Positions 30,476 through 38,973 of a stretch of DNA of 64,000 nt are shown here, piece by piece. Origin of the DNA: JAWCQZ01 sp038869515 [NCBI: Halobacteria archaeon] (GTDB lineage: Archaea > Halobacteriota > Syntropharchaeia > JACQPP01); NCBI GenBank assembly GCA_038869515.1, contig JAWCQZ010000002.1, forward strand, positions 1 through 64,000, written 5' to 3'. Numbering within the stretch: position 1 is the stretch's first letter; each line of letters begins with the position of its first letter. The position numbers were made by a program, and so were the translations under genes. The notes beneath the pieces were generated by a model, which made no database searches, had not been told where the DNA came from, and was given only the letters and a program-made list of their open reading frames with translations.

Positions 30476-33283
30476 CTACCTCGTCTCGCTTTCCTTGGCC
30501 CGGCCCCCCGCCTTCAGCGCCGCCTGGGCGGCCGCGAGGCGCGCCACCGGGACCCGGTAGGGGGAGCAGGAGACGTAGTCGAGCCCGAGGTCGTGGCAGA
30601 ACTCGATGGAGGCGGGGTCGCCTCCGTGCTCGCCGCAGATGCCCACCGAGAGCTCCTTCCGGGTCTTCCGGCCCGACGCGACCGCCCGGGCCATCAAGTC
30701 CCCGACCCCCTCGGTGTCGAGGGTGGCGAAGGGATTCTCCTTCAGAATCTGCTTCTGGAGGTAGGCGGGCAGGAATTTGCCCTCGGCGTCGTCCCGGCTG
30801 TAGCCCCAGGTCATCTGGGTGAGGTCGTTGGTCCCGAAGGAGAAGAACTCGGCCGTTTGCGCCAGGTCGCCGGCGATGACGCACGCCCGGGGAATCTCAA
30901 GCATGGTGCCGATTTTCGCCGGGACCCTGACCCCGGTCTCCTTCTCGACGCGGTCATGCACGCGGTCCGCCATCTCCCGGAGGAATCCCATCTCGTTCAC
31001 GTGGCCGACCCCCGGGAACATCACCTGGGGCCTCGGGTCCATCCCCGCCCGCTTGAGTTCGGCGGCGGCCTCGTAGATGGCGCGGATCTGGGTCTCGTAG
31101 ATTTCGGGGAAGACGATGCCCAGGCGGCAGACCCGGAGACCCAGCATCGGGTTGGCCTCGTGGAGGGCCCGGACCTTCCGGAGGAGCGCCTCCTTCGACT
31201 TGAGGGCTGCGCCGTCCCCCCGCTCCCGCAGGAGGGCCACCTCCACCTCCAGGTCCACCAGCCGCGGCATGAACTCGTGGAGGGGCGGGTCGAGGAGCCG
31301 GATGATGACCGGGAGGCCGTCCATCGCCCCGAGGATGCCCTTGAAGTCGTCGCGCTGGAGCGGGAGCAGCTCCTTCTCGAGGACCGCCCGCCGTTCCTCC
31401 GGCGTGTCGGCCATGACCATCCGCTGGACGATGGCGGTCCGCTCGCCGAGGAACATGTGCTCCGTGCGGCAGAGGCCGATGCCCTGGGCTCCCAGTTCCC
31501 GCGCCAGGGTGGCGTCGGCGGGCATGTCGGCGTTGGCCCACACCTGGAGGCCGTCGGCCCGCCCCTTGCTCCGGGCGCGAGGGGGCTTCCTCCGGACCTC
31601 GTCGGCCCACCGCAGGAAGTTGTCGAAGTAGCGGACCAGGTCCTCCTCCTCGCGGGTCAGCCGGTCCCCGCGCAGGCGGCGGATGACCGCGGAGTCGAGG
31701 GTGTGGATGGCTCCCGTGAACACCTCTCCCGAGAACCCGTCGATGGAGACCGCGTCGCCCTCCTTCAGCACCTTCCCGTCCACCGAGACCGTCCCGGCGC
31801 GGTGGTCGATCTGGAGGCCCCCGCACCCCACGACGCAGGGCTTCCCCATGCCCCGGGCCACCACCGCGGCGTGGCTCGTCGCCCCGCCCCGGCTCGTGAG
31901 GATGCCCCGGGCCGCCAGCATTCCGGGCAGGTCGTCGGGGTTGGTCTCCTCCCGGACGAGGATGACCGGCCCCGTCCCCCCCTCGGCCACCGCCCGCTCC
32001 GAGGAGAGGACGATGTGGCCCGAGGCGGCCCCCGGGCTCGCGTTGATTCCCGAGGCGATGCGCCGGCGCTCCTTCGTCGCGGCCTCCTTCTCGGCCGGGT
32101 TGAAAACCGGGGCGAGGAAGACCGAGAGCGGGTGGGGGTCGTTCCCCTGCTGGACGACGCGGAGGAGCGCCTCCTCCTTGGTGATGAGCCCCTCCCCGAC
32201 CATATCCACGGCGATCTTCACCGCGGCGATGCCGGTCCGCTTGCCCGACCTGCACTGGAGCATGTAGAGGCGCCCCTTCTCGACGGTGAACTCCACGTCC
32301 TGGAGGTCCCGGAAGTGCTTCTCGAGGCGCTGCCCGATGGTCTCCAGCTGGCGGTAGACCGCCGGCATGACCCTCTTCAACTCGGCGATTTTCCGCGGGG
32401 TCCGGATGCCCGCCACGACATCCTCCCCCTGGGCGTTCTGGAGGAACTCTCCGTAGAGCTCCCGCGCTCCCGTGGCCGGGTTCCGGGTGAAGGCGACGCC
32501 GGTTCCCGACTCCGCGCCCGTGTTGCCGAAGACCATCGCCTGGACGTTCACCGCGGTGCCGAGGGTGTGGGGAATCTTGTAGGCGCTCCGGTAGGCCACC
32601 GCCCGCGGGTTGTCCCAGGAGCGGAAGACAGCCTGGACCGCCATCCGCAACTGCGCCCGCGGCTCCTGGGGGAACTCCTTCCCGGTCTCGGCGGCGTAGA
32701 GCTCCTTGAACCGCTCCACCAGCCCCTTGAGGTCCTCGGTCCCCAGGTCGGTGTCGAACCGGGCCCGCTTGCCGTGCTTCAGGTCGGCGAGGAGTTCCTC
32801 GAACTTGGACTTGGGGATGCCCGAGACGATGGCGCCGAACATGGCGACGAAGCGCCGGTAGGCGTCGTAGGCGAACCGCTCGTCTCCCGAGAGCCGGGCG
32901 AGTCCCCGGACCACGTCGTCGTTCAGGCCCAGGTTGAGGACCGTGTCCATCATGCCGGGCATGGAGAACTTGGCCCCGCTCCGGACCGAGACCAGGAGGG
33001 GCCTGGCGGTGTCGCCGAACCGCTTCCCCGACCGGCGCTCGATGGCGGCCACTCCCTCCTCGACCCCCGGCCAGATGGACTTCAGGAAGGCGTCCCCGCG
33101 GCGCTGGAACTCGTTGCACGCCTCGGTGGTGATGGTGAACCCCGGCGGGACCGTGATGCCCGCGCGGGCCATCTCGGCGAGGCCGCTCCCCTTCCCCCCG
33201 AGGAGGTCCTTCATCGCGGCGGAGCCCTCCTCGAAGAGGTAGACGAACTTCTTCCCCGGCTTCTTGGGCGAAGTGCGTGCCAT
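30476..33283 (-). CDS. ppdK: Pyruvate, phosphate dikinase
   Basis: 935 residues, close to the family norm. The enzyme interconverts pyruvate, ATP and phosphate with PEP, AMP and pyrophosphate in gluconeogenesis or glycolysis. The N-terminal ATP-grasp domain shows LLGGKGSGLAEM and SVRSGAKFSMPGMMDT. The phosphohistidine site is in GGATSHAAVVARGMGKP (about residues 470-490). The C-terminal PEP barrel carries GLCRTEHMF, FGTNDLTQMTWGYSRDD and the terminal GICGEHGGDP. The ATG at 33283 gives the standard N-terminus (KFVYLFEEG). Confidence 0.97.
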   Translation of the reverse strand: MARTSPKKPGKKFVYLFEEGSAAMKDLLGGKGSGLAEMARAGITVPPGFTITTEACNEFQRRGDAFLKSIWPGVEEGVAAIERRSGKRFGDTARPLLVSVRSGAKFSMPGMMDTVLNLGLNDDVVRGLARLSGDERFAYDAYRRFVAMFGAIVSGIPKSKFEELLADLKHGKRARFDTDLGTEDLKGLVERFKELYAAETGKEFPQEPRAQLRMAVQAVFRSWDNPRAVAYRSAYKIPHTLGTAVNVQAMVFGNTGAESGTGVAFTRNPATGARELYGEFLQNAQGEDVVAGIRTPRKIAELKRVMPAVYRQLETIGQRLEKHFRDLQDVEFTVEKGRLYMLQCRSGKRTGIAAVKIAVDMVGEGLITKEEALLRVVQQGNDPHPLSVFLAPVFNPAEKEAATKERRRIASGINASPGAASGHIVLSSERAVAEGGTGPVILVREETNPDDLPGMLAARGILTSRGGATSHAAVVARGMGKPCVVGCGGLQIDHRAGTVSVDGKVLKEGDAVSIDGFSGEVFTGAIHTLDSAVIRRLRGDRLTREEEDLVRYFDNFLRWADEVRRKPPRARSKGRADGLQVWANADMPADATLARELGAQGIGLCRTEHMFLGERTAIVQRMVMADTPEERRAVLEKELLPLQRDDFKGILGAMDGLPVIIRLLDPPLHEFMPRLVDLEVEVALLRERGDGAALKSKEALLRKVRALHEANPMLGLRVCRLGIVFPEIYETQIRAIYEAAAELKRAGMDPRPQVMFPGVGHVNEMGFLREMADRVHDRVEKETGVRVPAKIGTMLEIPRACVIAGDLAQTAEFFSFGTNDLTQMTWGYSRDDAEGKFLPAYLQKQILKENPFATLDTEGVGDLMARAVASGRKTRKELSVGICGEHGGDPASIEFCHDLGLDYVSCSPYRVPVARLAAAQAALKAGGRAKESETR

Positions 33284-33336
33284 GGTGGCCGTATGGGCGC
33301 GGGAGCCCTGTTAAGATTTTCGGAACCGCCTGCGGC

Positions 33337-33693
33337 CTACGGGGGCGGGGCGCCCGGCCCCTTCTCGGCCGGCGCGTCGCGGGGCGAGGCGCCGGGAGAC
33401 ACCGAAGGCGGTCCGTCCGGCGCCTCCATGAGCCGCGCATACTCGCGGGCCAGGGCCAGGATGGCCACCCCCATGGCAAGCGCCGAGAGGGTCAGGAGCC
33501 CGCCGACCCACGGGCTCCCGAGGGCGAGCAGGAGGTGGGCCAGGAACCAGACCGCCACCGCCCCGAGGAAGAGCGCCAACCCCCTCCCCCGGACGACCCG
33601 GTGGAGCCGGAACCACACGACGGGGAGCGCCAGGAAGAAGTAGGCCCCCCCGATGATGACGAGGAGGATGGCCCGTGTCTCCGCCTCCGCCAT
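33337..33693 (-). CDS. Small membrane protein of unknown function
   Basis: 118 residues. Three hydrophobic helices (about 7-27, 39-58 and 63-83) and a Pro-rich cytoplasmic-type tail. No motif recognised. It lies just upstream of ppdK on the same strand. Confidence 0.6.
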   Translation of the reverse strand: MAEAETRAILLVIIGGAYFFLALPVVWFRLHRVVRGRGLALFLGAVAVWFLAHLLLALGSPWVGGLLTLSALAMGVAILALAREYARLMEAPDGPPSVSPGASPRDAPAEKGPGAPPP

Positions 33694-33773
33694 GGGGCGT
33701 AAAAGCGGCTTGGCCTATTGAAGCCTGCGGGCGAAGGCTATTTCAATCTTTTTTTCTTTTGGGGTGTCCAGAG

Positions 33774-33823
33774 ACCTTTTCCTTGCGCGCGGGCCCGTAG
33801 GGCCGAAGCGCGCGAAGAAAAGG
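33774..33823. repeat. Long imperfect hairpin just upstream of tRNA-Ala(GGC)
   Basis: CCTTTTC-C-TTGCGCGC pairs with GCGCGC-G-AA-GAAAAGG around GGGCCCGTAGGGCC. Its stem sequence recalls hairpin 1 of the dispersed 175-bp element (TTTTCCGCGCGGGC). It ends seven bases before the tRNA. Confidence 0.5.
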
Positions 33824-33829
33824 GATTTG

Positions 33830-33902
33830 GGGCGGGTAGATCAGTTGGTAGATCACTCCCTTGGCATGGGAGAGGCCTCGGGTTCAAATCCCGACCCGTC
33901 CA
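33830..33902 (+). tRNA. tRNA-Ala (GGC)
   Basis: 73 bases forming a full cloverleaf: acceptor GGGCGGG with CCCGTCC, giving the G3:U70 pair that identifies alanine tRNAs; anticodon loop TTGGCAT; T arm CGGGTTCAAATCCCG. Discriminator A; CCA not encoded; no intron. Confidence 0.96.
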
Positions 33903-33907
33903 ACCCC

Positions 33908-33941
33908 CTGGAGGAGGGGGGCTATGCGCCCCCTCCCCCCC
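33908..33941. terminator. GC-rich hairpin after tRNA-Ala(GGC)
   Basis: GGAGGAGGGGGGC-TAT-GCGCCCCCTCCCCCC directly follows the tRNA. A nearly identical GGGGGC...GCCCCCTCCCCCC hairpin lies beside the other tRNA-Ala at 36175-36225. It may be a terminator or a repeat; there is no T run. Confidence 0.4.
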
Positions 33942-34026
33942 GTTCCGGTCCACCGCCCCCACCCCCGCATTTCCGTCCTTTTCCTGTCCAACACAAACCA
34001 TAAAATAGAGGAGGGGACTTCCAGCC

Positions 34027-35019
34027 ATGAGCGCCGATTTCCTCGACCTCGCTCGGCTCGGGGGGCGCAAGGCGCGGCAGGTCACCACCCACTCCCGCGA
34101 CAAGCCCCACCCGAAGTTCCCGGACCGGATGCATCGGGACTGGGTCCACATCGGCCCCGGCTCGACCTATGAGTTCCCGGAGGTCCGGGGGCCCGGGGCC
34201 CTCACCTGCCTCTGGGCCACGCTCATCCCGGGCTCCGCGACCAGCCTCCGCGAGGCCGTCTCGCAGAACCTGGTCTGGAAATTCCTGAGATACCGAAACC
34301 TCCGGTGCCTCCGGGACACGTGGTTGAAGATCCGGTTCGACGGGGAGCGGGAGCCCCGGGTGGCCGCCCCCATCGGGGACTTCTTCGGGACGGGCTTCGG
34401 AGAGTACCGCCACTTCCAGTCGGCCCTGGCGGGGATGACCAGCGGGGGCTATTACGCCTACTTCCCGATGCCTTTCCGGGAATCCTGCCGGGTCGAGGTG
34501 GAGAACACCCGAAAGGACCAGGCGGTCACCTTCTACGGCGCCGCGACATTCACCTCCCTTCCTGAGCCGCGGGACGACCTGGCCTATTTCCACGCGTCCT
34601 ATCGGCGCGAGGCCGAGACGCGCCCCGGGGCTCCATACCCAATCCTCGAGACCCGGGGCCACGGCCGGTTCCTTGGGTGCGCGGTGAACATGGAGGCGAA
34701 GCGCAAGAGGGACTGGTTCCTCTTCCTCGAGGGAAACCTCGACATCCACCTCGATGGCGAGCCGGAGCCCTCCGTCGAATATACCGGGACCGAGGACTAC
34801 TTCATGGGGGGCTGGTACTTCAACAAGGGGACCTTCTCCGCGCCCTACCACGGGCTGACGCAGAAGTCGTGGCGAAGGTTCCGCATCTCCGCCTACCGCT
34901 TCCACGTCCCAGACCCCGTCGAGTTCGCCTCCTCCATCCGCGTCCTCCTCCACCACGGGGAGTTCGACGAGGTCGCCGCAGACTACTCCAGCGTGGCCTA
35001 CTGGTACGCGCGCCCGTAG
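34027..35019 (+). CDS. DUF2961 protein, glycoside hydrolase family 172-like
   Basis: 330 residues. The DUF2961 pattern is clear: WVHIGPGSTYEFPEV, the substrate-loop region PIGDFFGTGFGEYRHF, FPMPFRESC, and the diagnostic GTEDYFMGGWYF near residue 258. Members of this family are now classed as GH172 (fructan and arabinofuranoside hydrolases with a double jelly-roll fold). There is no signal peptide, so it should be cytoplasmic. A TATA-like CATAAAATA (about 33998-34006) and GGAGGGG precede the ATG. The following gene is co-directional and unrelated. Confidence 0.82.
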   Translation: MSADFLDLARLGGRKARQVTTHSRDKPHPKFPDRMHRDWVHIGPGSTYEFPEVRGPGALTCLWATLIPGSATSLREAVSQNLVWKFLRYRNLRCLRDTWLKIRFDGEREPRVAAPIGDFFGTGFGEYRHFQSALAGMTSGGYYAYFPMPFRESCRVEVENTRKDQAVTFYGAATFTSLPEPRDDLAYFHASYRREAETRPGAPYPILETRGHGRFLGCAVNMEAKRKRDWFLFLEGNLDIHLDGEPEPSVEYTGTEDYFMGGWYFNKGTFSAPYHGLTQKSWRRFRISAYRFHVPDPVEFASSIRVLLHHGEFDEVAADYSSVAYWYARP

Positions 35020-35056
35020 AGGAGGGGTTTAAGCCCACGAAAGTCCAGACGGCGGG

Positions 35057-35857
35057 ATGGCCCCCGCCTCGGCCCGCCGCAGGGCGGCCCGCATCCAGTA
35101 CAGACTGCCCGCGGGCGAGCGGTTCCGCATCGTCAGCCGGGCCAAGTGGCTCCTGAAGGCGGAGTTGCCCGGGGGGCTCTACGTCAACCTCCTTCGGCAG
35201 GAGGGGGGCTTCACCGCCAACTGCCAAACCCTCTCCGTCAAGAACGGCTGGACGAAGATCCGCGTCACCATGGAGGACATCAAGGGCGCCGCCGAAGTTC
35301 TCGGGCGCGGCTTCGCGATCGATCCCGCCGTCGCGATGGGCCCGCTCGTCCCCGCCGTCGAGGGCGACACCTTCGTGGTGGACAAGAGCCTCTGGGGGGA
35401 ACTGGGGGAGGTGGAGGGCGCCCCCGCCCTGAAGAAGGTCCTCGGGGACATGCGCGTCCAGTCCATCCTCCTCTTCTTCGGGACCCACTTCCCCCACCGG
35501 GAGGTGGTCCCGGGCCAGCGGTGGGAGTACGAGGACCACTGGAGCCTGAAGTGGCCCTTCGTCCCCATCATCCAGCCCCAGGCCACCCGGGTCAAGGTCC
35601 GCTGCCAGTTCCGCCGGTGGATTCCCTTCTCGGGCCAGGAGTGCCCCGAGGTGGCCCAGGAAATCGCCGTCGAGCCCGAGGCGGAACGCTTCGGCTTCTA
35701 CCGGGTCGAGGGGGCCGGGAGCGGCCGCATCGTCTTCGAGCCGGAGTTCGGGAAGATTGCGAGGTCGGAGAAGAGACTCAGACTCGACCTGAAGCCGAGA
35801 ATCGGCGGCGGGGGGAGCTGGAGGGTGGAGATGGAGACGAGTTCCTGGCACGAATGA
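35057..35857 (+). CDS. Conserved-looking protein of unknown function
   Basis: 266 residues, soluble, without signal peptide or membrane segments. It mixes beta-rich segments (LYVNLLRQEGGF, TRVKVRCQFRRWIPF) with a central helical part (GAPALKKVLGDMRVQSILLFF). No motif recognised. It follows the GH172-like gene by 37 bases and is probably co-transcribed. Confidence 0.62.
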   Translation: MAPASARRRAARIQYRLPAGERFRIVSRAKWLLKAELPGGLYVNLLRQEGGFTANCQTLSVKNGWTKIRVTMEDIKGAAEVLGRGFAIDPAVAMGPLVPAVEGDTFVVDKSLWGELGEVEGAPALKKVLGDMRVQSILLFFGTHFPHREVVPGQRWEYEDHWSLKWPFVPIIQPQATRVKVRCQFRRWIPFSGQECPEVAQEIAVEPEAERFGFYRVEGAGSGRIVFEPEFGKIARSEKRLRLDLKPRIGGGGSWRVEMETSSWHE

Positions 35858-35920
35858 GGGGTCAAAAAGTGTTTCGGAGGCGGTTGACGCCCGCGGGGGC
35901 TGCGGCCCCAGGAGGGTCGT

Positions 35921-36054
35921 GCGGAAAGCGGCAGGTCCACCCCCGGGGCCCCCCTCCGCGCAACGAGGTTCTCGGGGGTCGGCCCTCGCGGAACCCGCCC
36001 GGAGCGAGCGCGAAGCGCGAGCGGAGGGCAGGGTTCCGCGCCATAATTTCCTTG
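35921..36054 (+). repeat. Dispersed two-hairpin element, copy 2 (hairpin 1 degraded)
   Basis: The 3' two thirds (from GCGGAAAGCGGCAGGTCCAC) match copies 1 and 3, including an intact hairpin 2 and ATAATTTCCTTG, but the first hairpin has lost its left arm or been replaced by other GC-rich sequence. It lies between the unknown gene and tRNA-Ala(CGC). Confidence 0.85.
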
Positions 36055-36102
36055 GGTTTCCAGGCGCGAAAAGTCACAAAGTAGTGGACGAGCATCTTCT
36101 TA

Positions 36103-36174
36103 TGGACCGGGCGGGAATTGAACCCGCGGCCTCTCGCTTGCGAAGCGAGCGTTCTACCACTGAACCACCGGCCC
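36103..36174 (-). tRNA. tRNA-Ala (CGC)
   Basis: 72 bases on the minus strand: acceptor GGGCCGG with CCGGTCC (G3:U70), anticodon stem-loop CTCGC-TTCGCAA-GCGAG, T arm GCGGGTTCAATTCCCGC. Discriminator A; CCA not encoded; no intron. Confidence 0.96.
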
Positions 36175-36225
36175 CCAAGGACCCGGGGGAGGGGGCTGGG
36201 CGCCCCCTCCCCCCGGGTCCTTTGG
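36175..36225. repeat. Long GC-rich hairpin upstream of tRNA-Ala(CGC)
   Basis: CCAAGGACCCGGGGGAGGGG and onwards folds onto CCCCTCCCCCCGGGTCCTTT with one or two bulges, over 20 pairs. It begins at the first base outside the tRNA. The core matches the hairpin beside tRNA-Ala(GGC). Confidence 0.6.
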
Positions 36226-36290
36226 AACCCTTCACCCCCTCCCCGCATTTTATTCCTTCCGGGACCCGTGCTGCGGCCCGGCATGGAGGC

Positions 36291-36297
36291 TTTATCC
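36291..36297 (+). promoter_or_regulatory. TATA-like box of the eL21 operon
   Basis: TTTATCC lies 24-30 bases before the ATG at 36321, consistent with a leaderless transcript for the ribosomal protein operon. Confidence 0.5.
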
Positions 36298-36320
36298 CCT
36301 CCACCCGCCTCTTTCCCGGG

Positions 36321-36608
36321 ATGGCCTACCGCCGCAAGACCCGGTCGAAACTCCGTCTCGGCAGCCGCGAGCGCTGCACCGTGACGCGCTCCGTCCAGGA
36401 GTTCCGGCCCGGAGAATCGGTCCACATCCGCATCGACCCCTCCTTCCACAAGGGACTCCCCCACCCGCGGTTCGAGGGGCGGACCGGCAAGGTCCTGGGC
36501 CAGCAGGGCCGGGCTTTCCTGGTGGAGGTCCGGGACGGGCGGAAACTCAAGACCCTCCTCACGCGGCCGGAGCACCTCTCTCCCGCCCCCGGGGGCCCCC
36601 GGCCATGA
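36321..36608 (+). CDS. rpl21e: Ribosomal protein eL21
   Basis: 95 residues of the archaeal/eukaryotic large-subunit protein eL21. Basic N-terminus (YRRKTRSKLR), then FRPGESVHIRIDPSFHKGLPHPRF and GRTGKVLGQQGRAFLVEV, which are the conserved core. It opens the typical archaeal operon eL21-rpoF-DUF655-ksgA, and its stop overlaps the rpoF start. Confidence 0.96.
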   Translation: MAYRRKTRSKLRLGSRERCTVTRSVQEFRPGESVHIRIDPSFHKGLPHPRFEGRTGKVLGQQGRAFLVEVRDGRKLKTLLTRPEHLSPAPGGPRP

Positions 36609-36943
36609 TGGTCAAGCAGGTGGTCTCGGAGGAGCCCGTCCTCCTCTCCGAGGTCAAGGAGGTCCTCGCCAGGTCCCCCGAGCCGCGCGACGAGATGAAG
36701 TACGAGAAGAAGCGGGCCCTCGAGCACGCGGAAGCCTTCGTCAAGATGGAGGCCGGGAAAGCGGCCGCCCTGGCCCGTGAACTCGCCGGGCTGGAGAAGA
36801 TCAAGCCCGACATCGCCCATCGCATCGCCGACCTTCTGCCCGCGACGCGGGACGAGGTCCGGGCCCTCTACGCCAAGGAGCGCTTCAACCTCAGCGACGC
36901 GGAGCTCGACAAAATCGTCGAGATTGTGAAGAAACACCGCTGA
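36605..36943 (+). CDS. rpoF: DNA-directed RNA polymerase subunit F (Rpo4)
   Basis: 112 residues. Rpo4 forms the stalk of archaeal RNA polymerase with Rpo7. The pattern VSEEPVLLSEVKEVL, YEKKRALEHAEAFVK and the HRDC-like end (IAHRIADLLPATRDEVRAL ... LDKIVEIVKKHR) identify it. It overlaps the eL21 gene by four bases and is followed by DUF655. Confidence 0.94.
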   Translation: MMVKQVVSEEPVLLSEVKEVLARSPEPRDEMKYEKKRALEHAEAFVKMEAGKAAALARELAGLEKIKPDIAHRIADLLPATRDEVRALYAKERFNLSDAELDKIVEIVKKHR

Positions 36944-36950
36944 ATTCGCC

Positions 36951-37616
36951 ATGGACGCACGACCACCGGCATCGGGAGACGCGAGAAGACCCCCGCCCCG
37001 GGGCCTGCCGGGGAGGGGGCCGCGGGGCCCCCGCTCCGACGACGACCGCCCCCGCCGGGAGCGGGAGGAGTGGGCCTGGGTCCTCGACTTCCTCCCCTAC
37101 GGCCACCCCGACGACAACCGCCCCTCCTACCAGAAGCGGCCCACCTCCCTCGGGATCGGCGAGAAGAACCTGGCCCTCCTCGAGATGGTCCCACGGGAGG
37201 GGAAGACCCTCCAGATCCAGCAACGGGTCTACGTGGGGGACGACGAGGCCCAGCGGACCCTCGTGGACCACGTGAAGCGCCGCATCCTCTTCGACGAACT
37301 CACCCAGGCCGCCAAGAGCGAACTGGCCGCCGTCCTGGAGAAGATGGTGGCGGCCCAGGAGCCCCGTTTCGTGGACATCTTCAACTCCTCCTACCCCCTG
37401 ACCACCCGCCTCCACATGCTCTGCCTGCTCCCGGGCGTGGGGCAGAAGATGATGCAGGCGGTCCTCGAGGAGAGGGCCAAGAAGCCCTTCTCCGGCTTCG
37501 CCGAACTCTCGGAGCGGGTCAAGGGGCTCCACAACCCGGCCAAAATCGTCGCCAAGCGCATAGAGGAGGAGCTCACCGACCCGAACGTCAAGTACCGCCT
37601 CTACACCCGCCCGTAG
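36951..37616 (+). CDS. DUF655 family protein (helix-hairpin-helix RNA/DNA-binding)
   Basis: 221 residues. After a basic, Pro/Arg-rich N-terminal tail (1-40) comes the DUF655 core: VLDFLPYGHPDD, GEKNLALLEMV, RVYVGDD, and a helix-hairpin-helix LLPGVGQKMMQAVLEERAKKPF near residue 160. In archaea the gene is regularly placed between rpoF and ksgA, which suggests a role in rRNA or ribosome biology. The molecular role is not known to me. Confidence 0.93.
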   Translation: MDARPPASGDARRPPPRGLPGRGPRGPRSDDDRPRREREEWAWVLDFLPYGHPDDNRPSYQKRPTSLGIGEKNLALLEMVPREGKTLQIQQRVYVGDDEAQRTLVDHVKRRILFDELTQAAKSELAAVLEKMVAAQEPRFVDIFNSSYPLTTRLHMLCLLPGVGQKMMQAVLEERAKKPFSGFAELSERVKGLHNPAKIVAKRIEEELTDPNVKYRLYTRP

Positions 37617-37623
37617 GCCCTCC

Positions 37624-38379
37624 ATGGGGCGATCCCTCCGGAAGGATCAACGGTTCCTGAAGGACCACCGGGCGCTCGAGCGCATCGTTTCCTGGGCCGA
37701 CCCCGGCCCATCCGACACCGTCCTCGAAATCGGCTCCGGTCCGGGGAACCTGACCGCCCTACTGGCGGAGCGGGGATGCCGCGTGGTGGCCGTGGAGAGG
37801 GACCGCCGTTTCGCGGAGGAATTGCGGCGCCTGGCCCTCCCCGGCGTCGAGGTGGTGGAGAAGGATGCGCTCCAGGTCCCCTGGCCCCCCTTCGACCTCT
37901 TCGTCTCCAACATCCCCTACTCCATCACGAGTCCCCTCCTCTTCCGGCTCCTGGGGCACCCCTTCCGCCGCGCCGTCGTGACGGTCCAGAGGGAGGTCGC
38001 GGAGAGGCTCGCCGCCCGTCCCGGGGGTAAGGAGTACGGCCGCCTCACCGTGGGCGTCGGGAGGCGCGCGTCGGTTCGAATCCTCGGGACCCTCCCGCCC
38101 TCCGCCTTCGCGCCGCGGCCGCGCGTCGCATCGGCGGTGGTGCTCCTGGAGCCCAGGGGCCCGCCGCGGCCCGACGACCCTTGGTTCGAGGAGGTCGTGC
38201 GCGTCCTCTTCTCCCGGCGCAGGAAAAAAATCGCCTCCATCCTCCGCGACGTCTGGGGCGTCGAGGGCCCGGTCGGTCACGGAGACGAGAGGCCGGAGGC
38301 CCTCGGCCCCGAGGAGCTCGGCGCCCTCGCCGCGGAAATCCGGGCCCGCCTCCCGCCGGGAACCCCCGGAAGGCCCTAG
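37624..38379 (+). CDS. ksgA: 16S rRNA dimethyladenosine transferase (KsgA/Dim1)
   Basis: 251 residues. It dimethylates two adjacent adenosines near the 3' end of 16S rRNA during small-subunit assembly. The SAM motif I is VLEIGSGPGNLT, motif IV is NIPYSITSPL, and the N-terminal KDQRFLKDHRALERIV is the usual RNA-binding start. It is the last gene of the eL21 operon, with its stop overlapping that of the convergent zinc-ribbon gene. Confidence 0.95.
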   Translation: MGRSLRKDQRFLKDHRALERIVSWADPGPSDTVLEIGSGPGNLTALLAERGCRVVAVERDRRFAEELRRLALPGVEVVEKDALQVPWPPFDLFVSNIPYSITSPLLFRLLGHPFRRAVVTVQREVAERLAARPGGKEYGRLTVGVGRRASVRILGTLPPSAFAPRPRVASAVVLLEPRGPPRPDDPWFEEVVRVLFSRRRKKIASILRDVWGVEGPVGHGDERPEALGPEELGALAAEIRARLPPGTPGRP

Positions 38380-38891
38380 CGGAGGGAGATGGGTTTCTCC
38401 CTGAGGGCCGTGCCGCACGCGGGGCAGAAGTTGAACTCGGGGGCCGCGCTCTTCCCGCAGCCGGGGCAGGACGGAGGGCCGGCCGCCGACTTCTCGCCGC
38501 AGTAGGGGCACACCTGGAACTCGGGGGCCAGGGGGTTGCCGCACTTGGCGCACTTTCGCGTCGCCCCCCGGGCGAGGAGGCTCCGCCGCAGCCCCTCCAC
38601 CTCGTTCTCCAGGTAGTCGTGGTCGCCCATGAGGAGGTCGGTGGCCTTCAGGTCGTAGCGGCAGTCCACGCCCACCTCGGTCCCCTCTGGCTCGAGCGTC
38701 ACCTGCAGTTCCGTGCGGCACTGCTCGATGCGATGCCGCCCGATGGCGTTCCCGCGACGCATGTAGAGGATGCGAGGGGGCTCGGAGCCGGAGCCCATGG
38801 AGAACCCCCGCCCCTCGAAGTAGGCGCGGGCCCACTCGTAGAGGCTCTCGGGCGCCGCCGACACTGAAAACCGGCTGCGGTGGGTTCCCAT
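38376..38891 (-). CDS. Double zinc-ribbon protein of unknown function
   Basis: 171 residues. The N-terminal 110 residues look like a small alpha/beta domain (SVSAAPESLYEWARAYFEGRG) similar in outline to START/Bet v1-like or unknown folds. The C-terminal part has two zinc ribbons: CAKCG...CPYCG and CPGCG...CPACG. A TATA-like box lies about 25 bases upstream. The function is not recognised. Confidence 0.75.
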   Translation of the reverse strand: MGTHRSRFSVSAAPESLYEWARAYFEGRGFSMGSGSEPPRILYMRRGNAIGRHRIEQCRTELQVTLEPEGTEVGVDCRYDLKATDLLMGDHDYLENEVEGLRRSLLARGATRKCAKCGNPLAPEFQVCPYCGEKSAAGPPSCPGCGKSAAPEFNFCPACGTALREKPISLR

Positions 38892-38915
38892 GACGAGGTG
38901 TCAGTGCGGGGTCCT

Positions 38916-38950
38916 GATATATTTGCGCAATTTTCCCGGGGAATCTTTAT
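38916..38950. promoter_or_regulatory. Divergent pair of TATA-like boxes
   Basis: AAATATATC on the minus strand (38916-38924) is 25 bases before the zinc-ribbon start at 38891; CTTTAT on the plus strand (38945-38950) is 24 bases before the UbiA start at 38974. Confidence 0.55.
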
Positions 38951-38973
38951 CCATCTTTTGCCCCACCCCTCCG

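Noticed and set aside
30395-33643. A 1082-codon plus-strand frame over ppdK
   Set aside because: It is antisense to a full-length, motif-complete ppdK; its composition is that of a shadow frame in GC-rich DNA.
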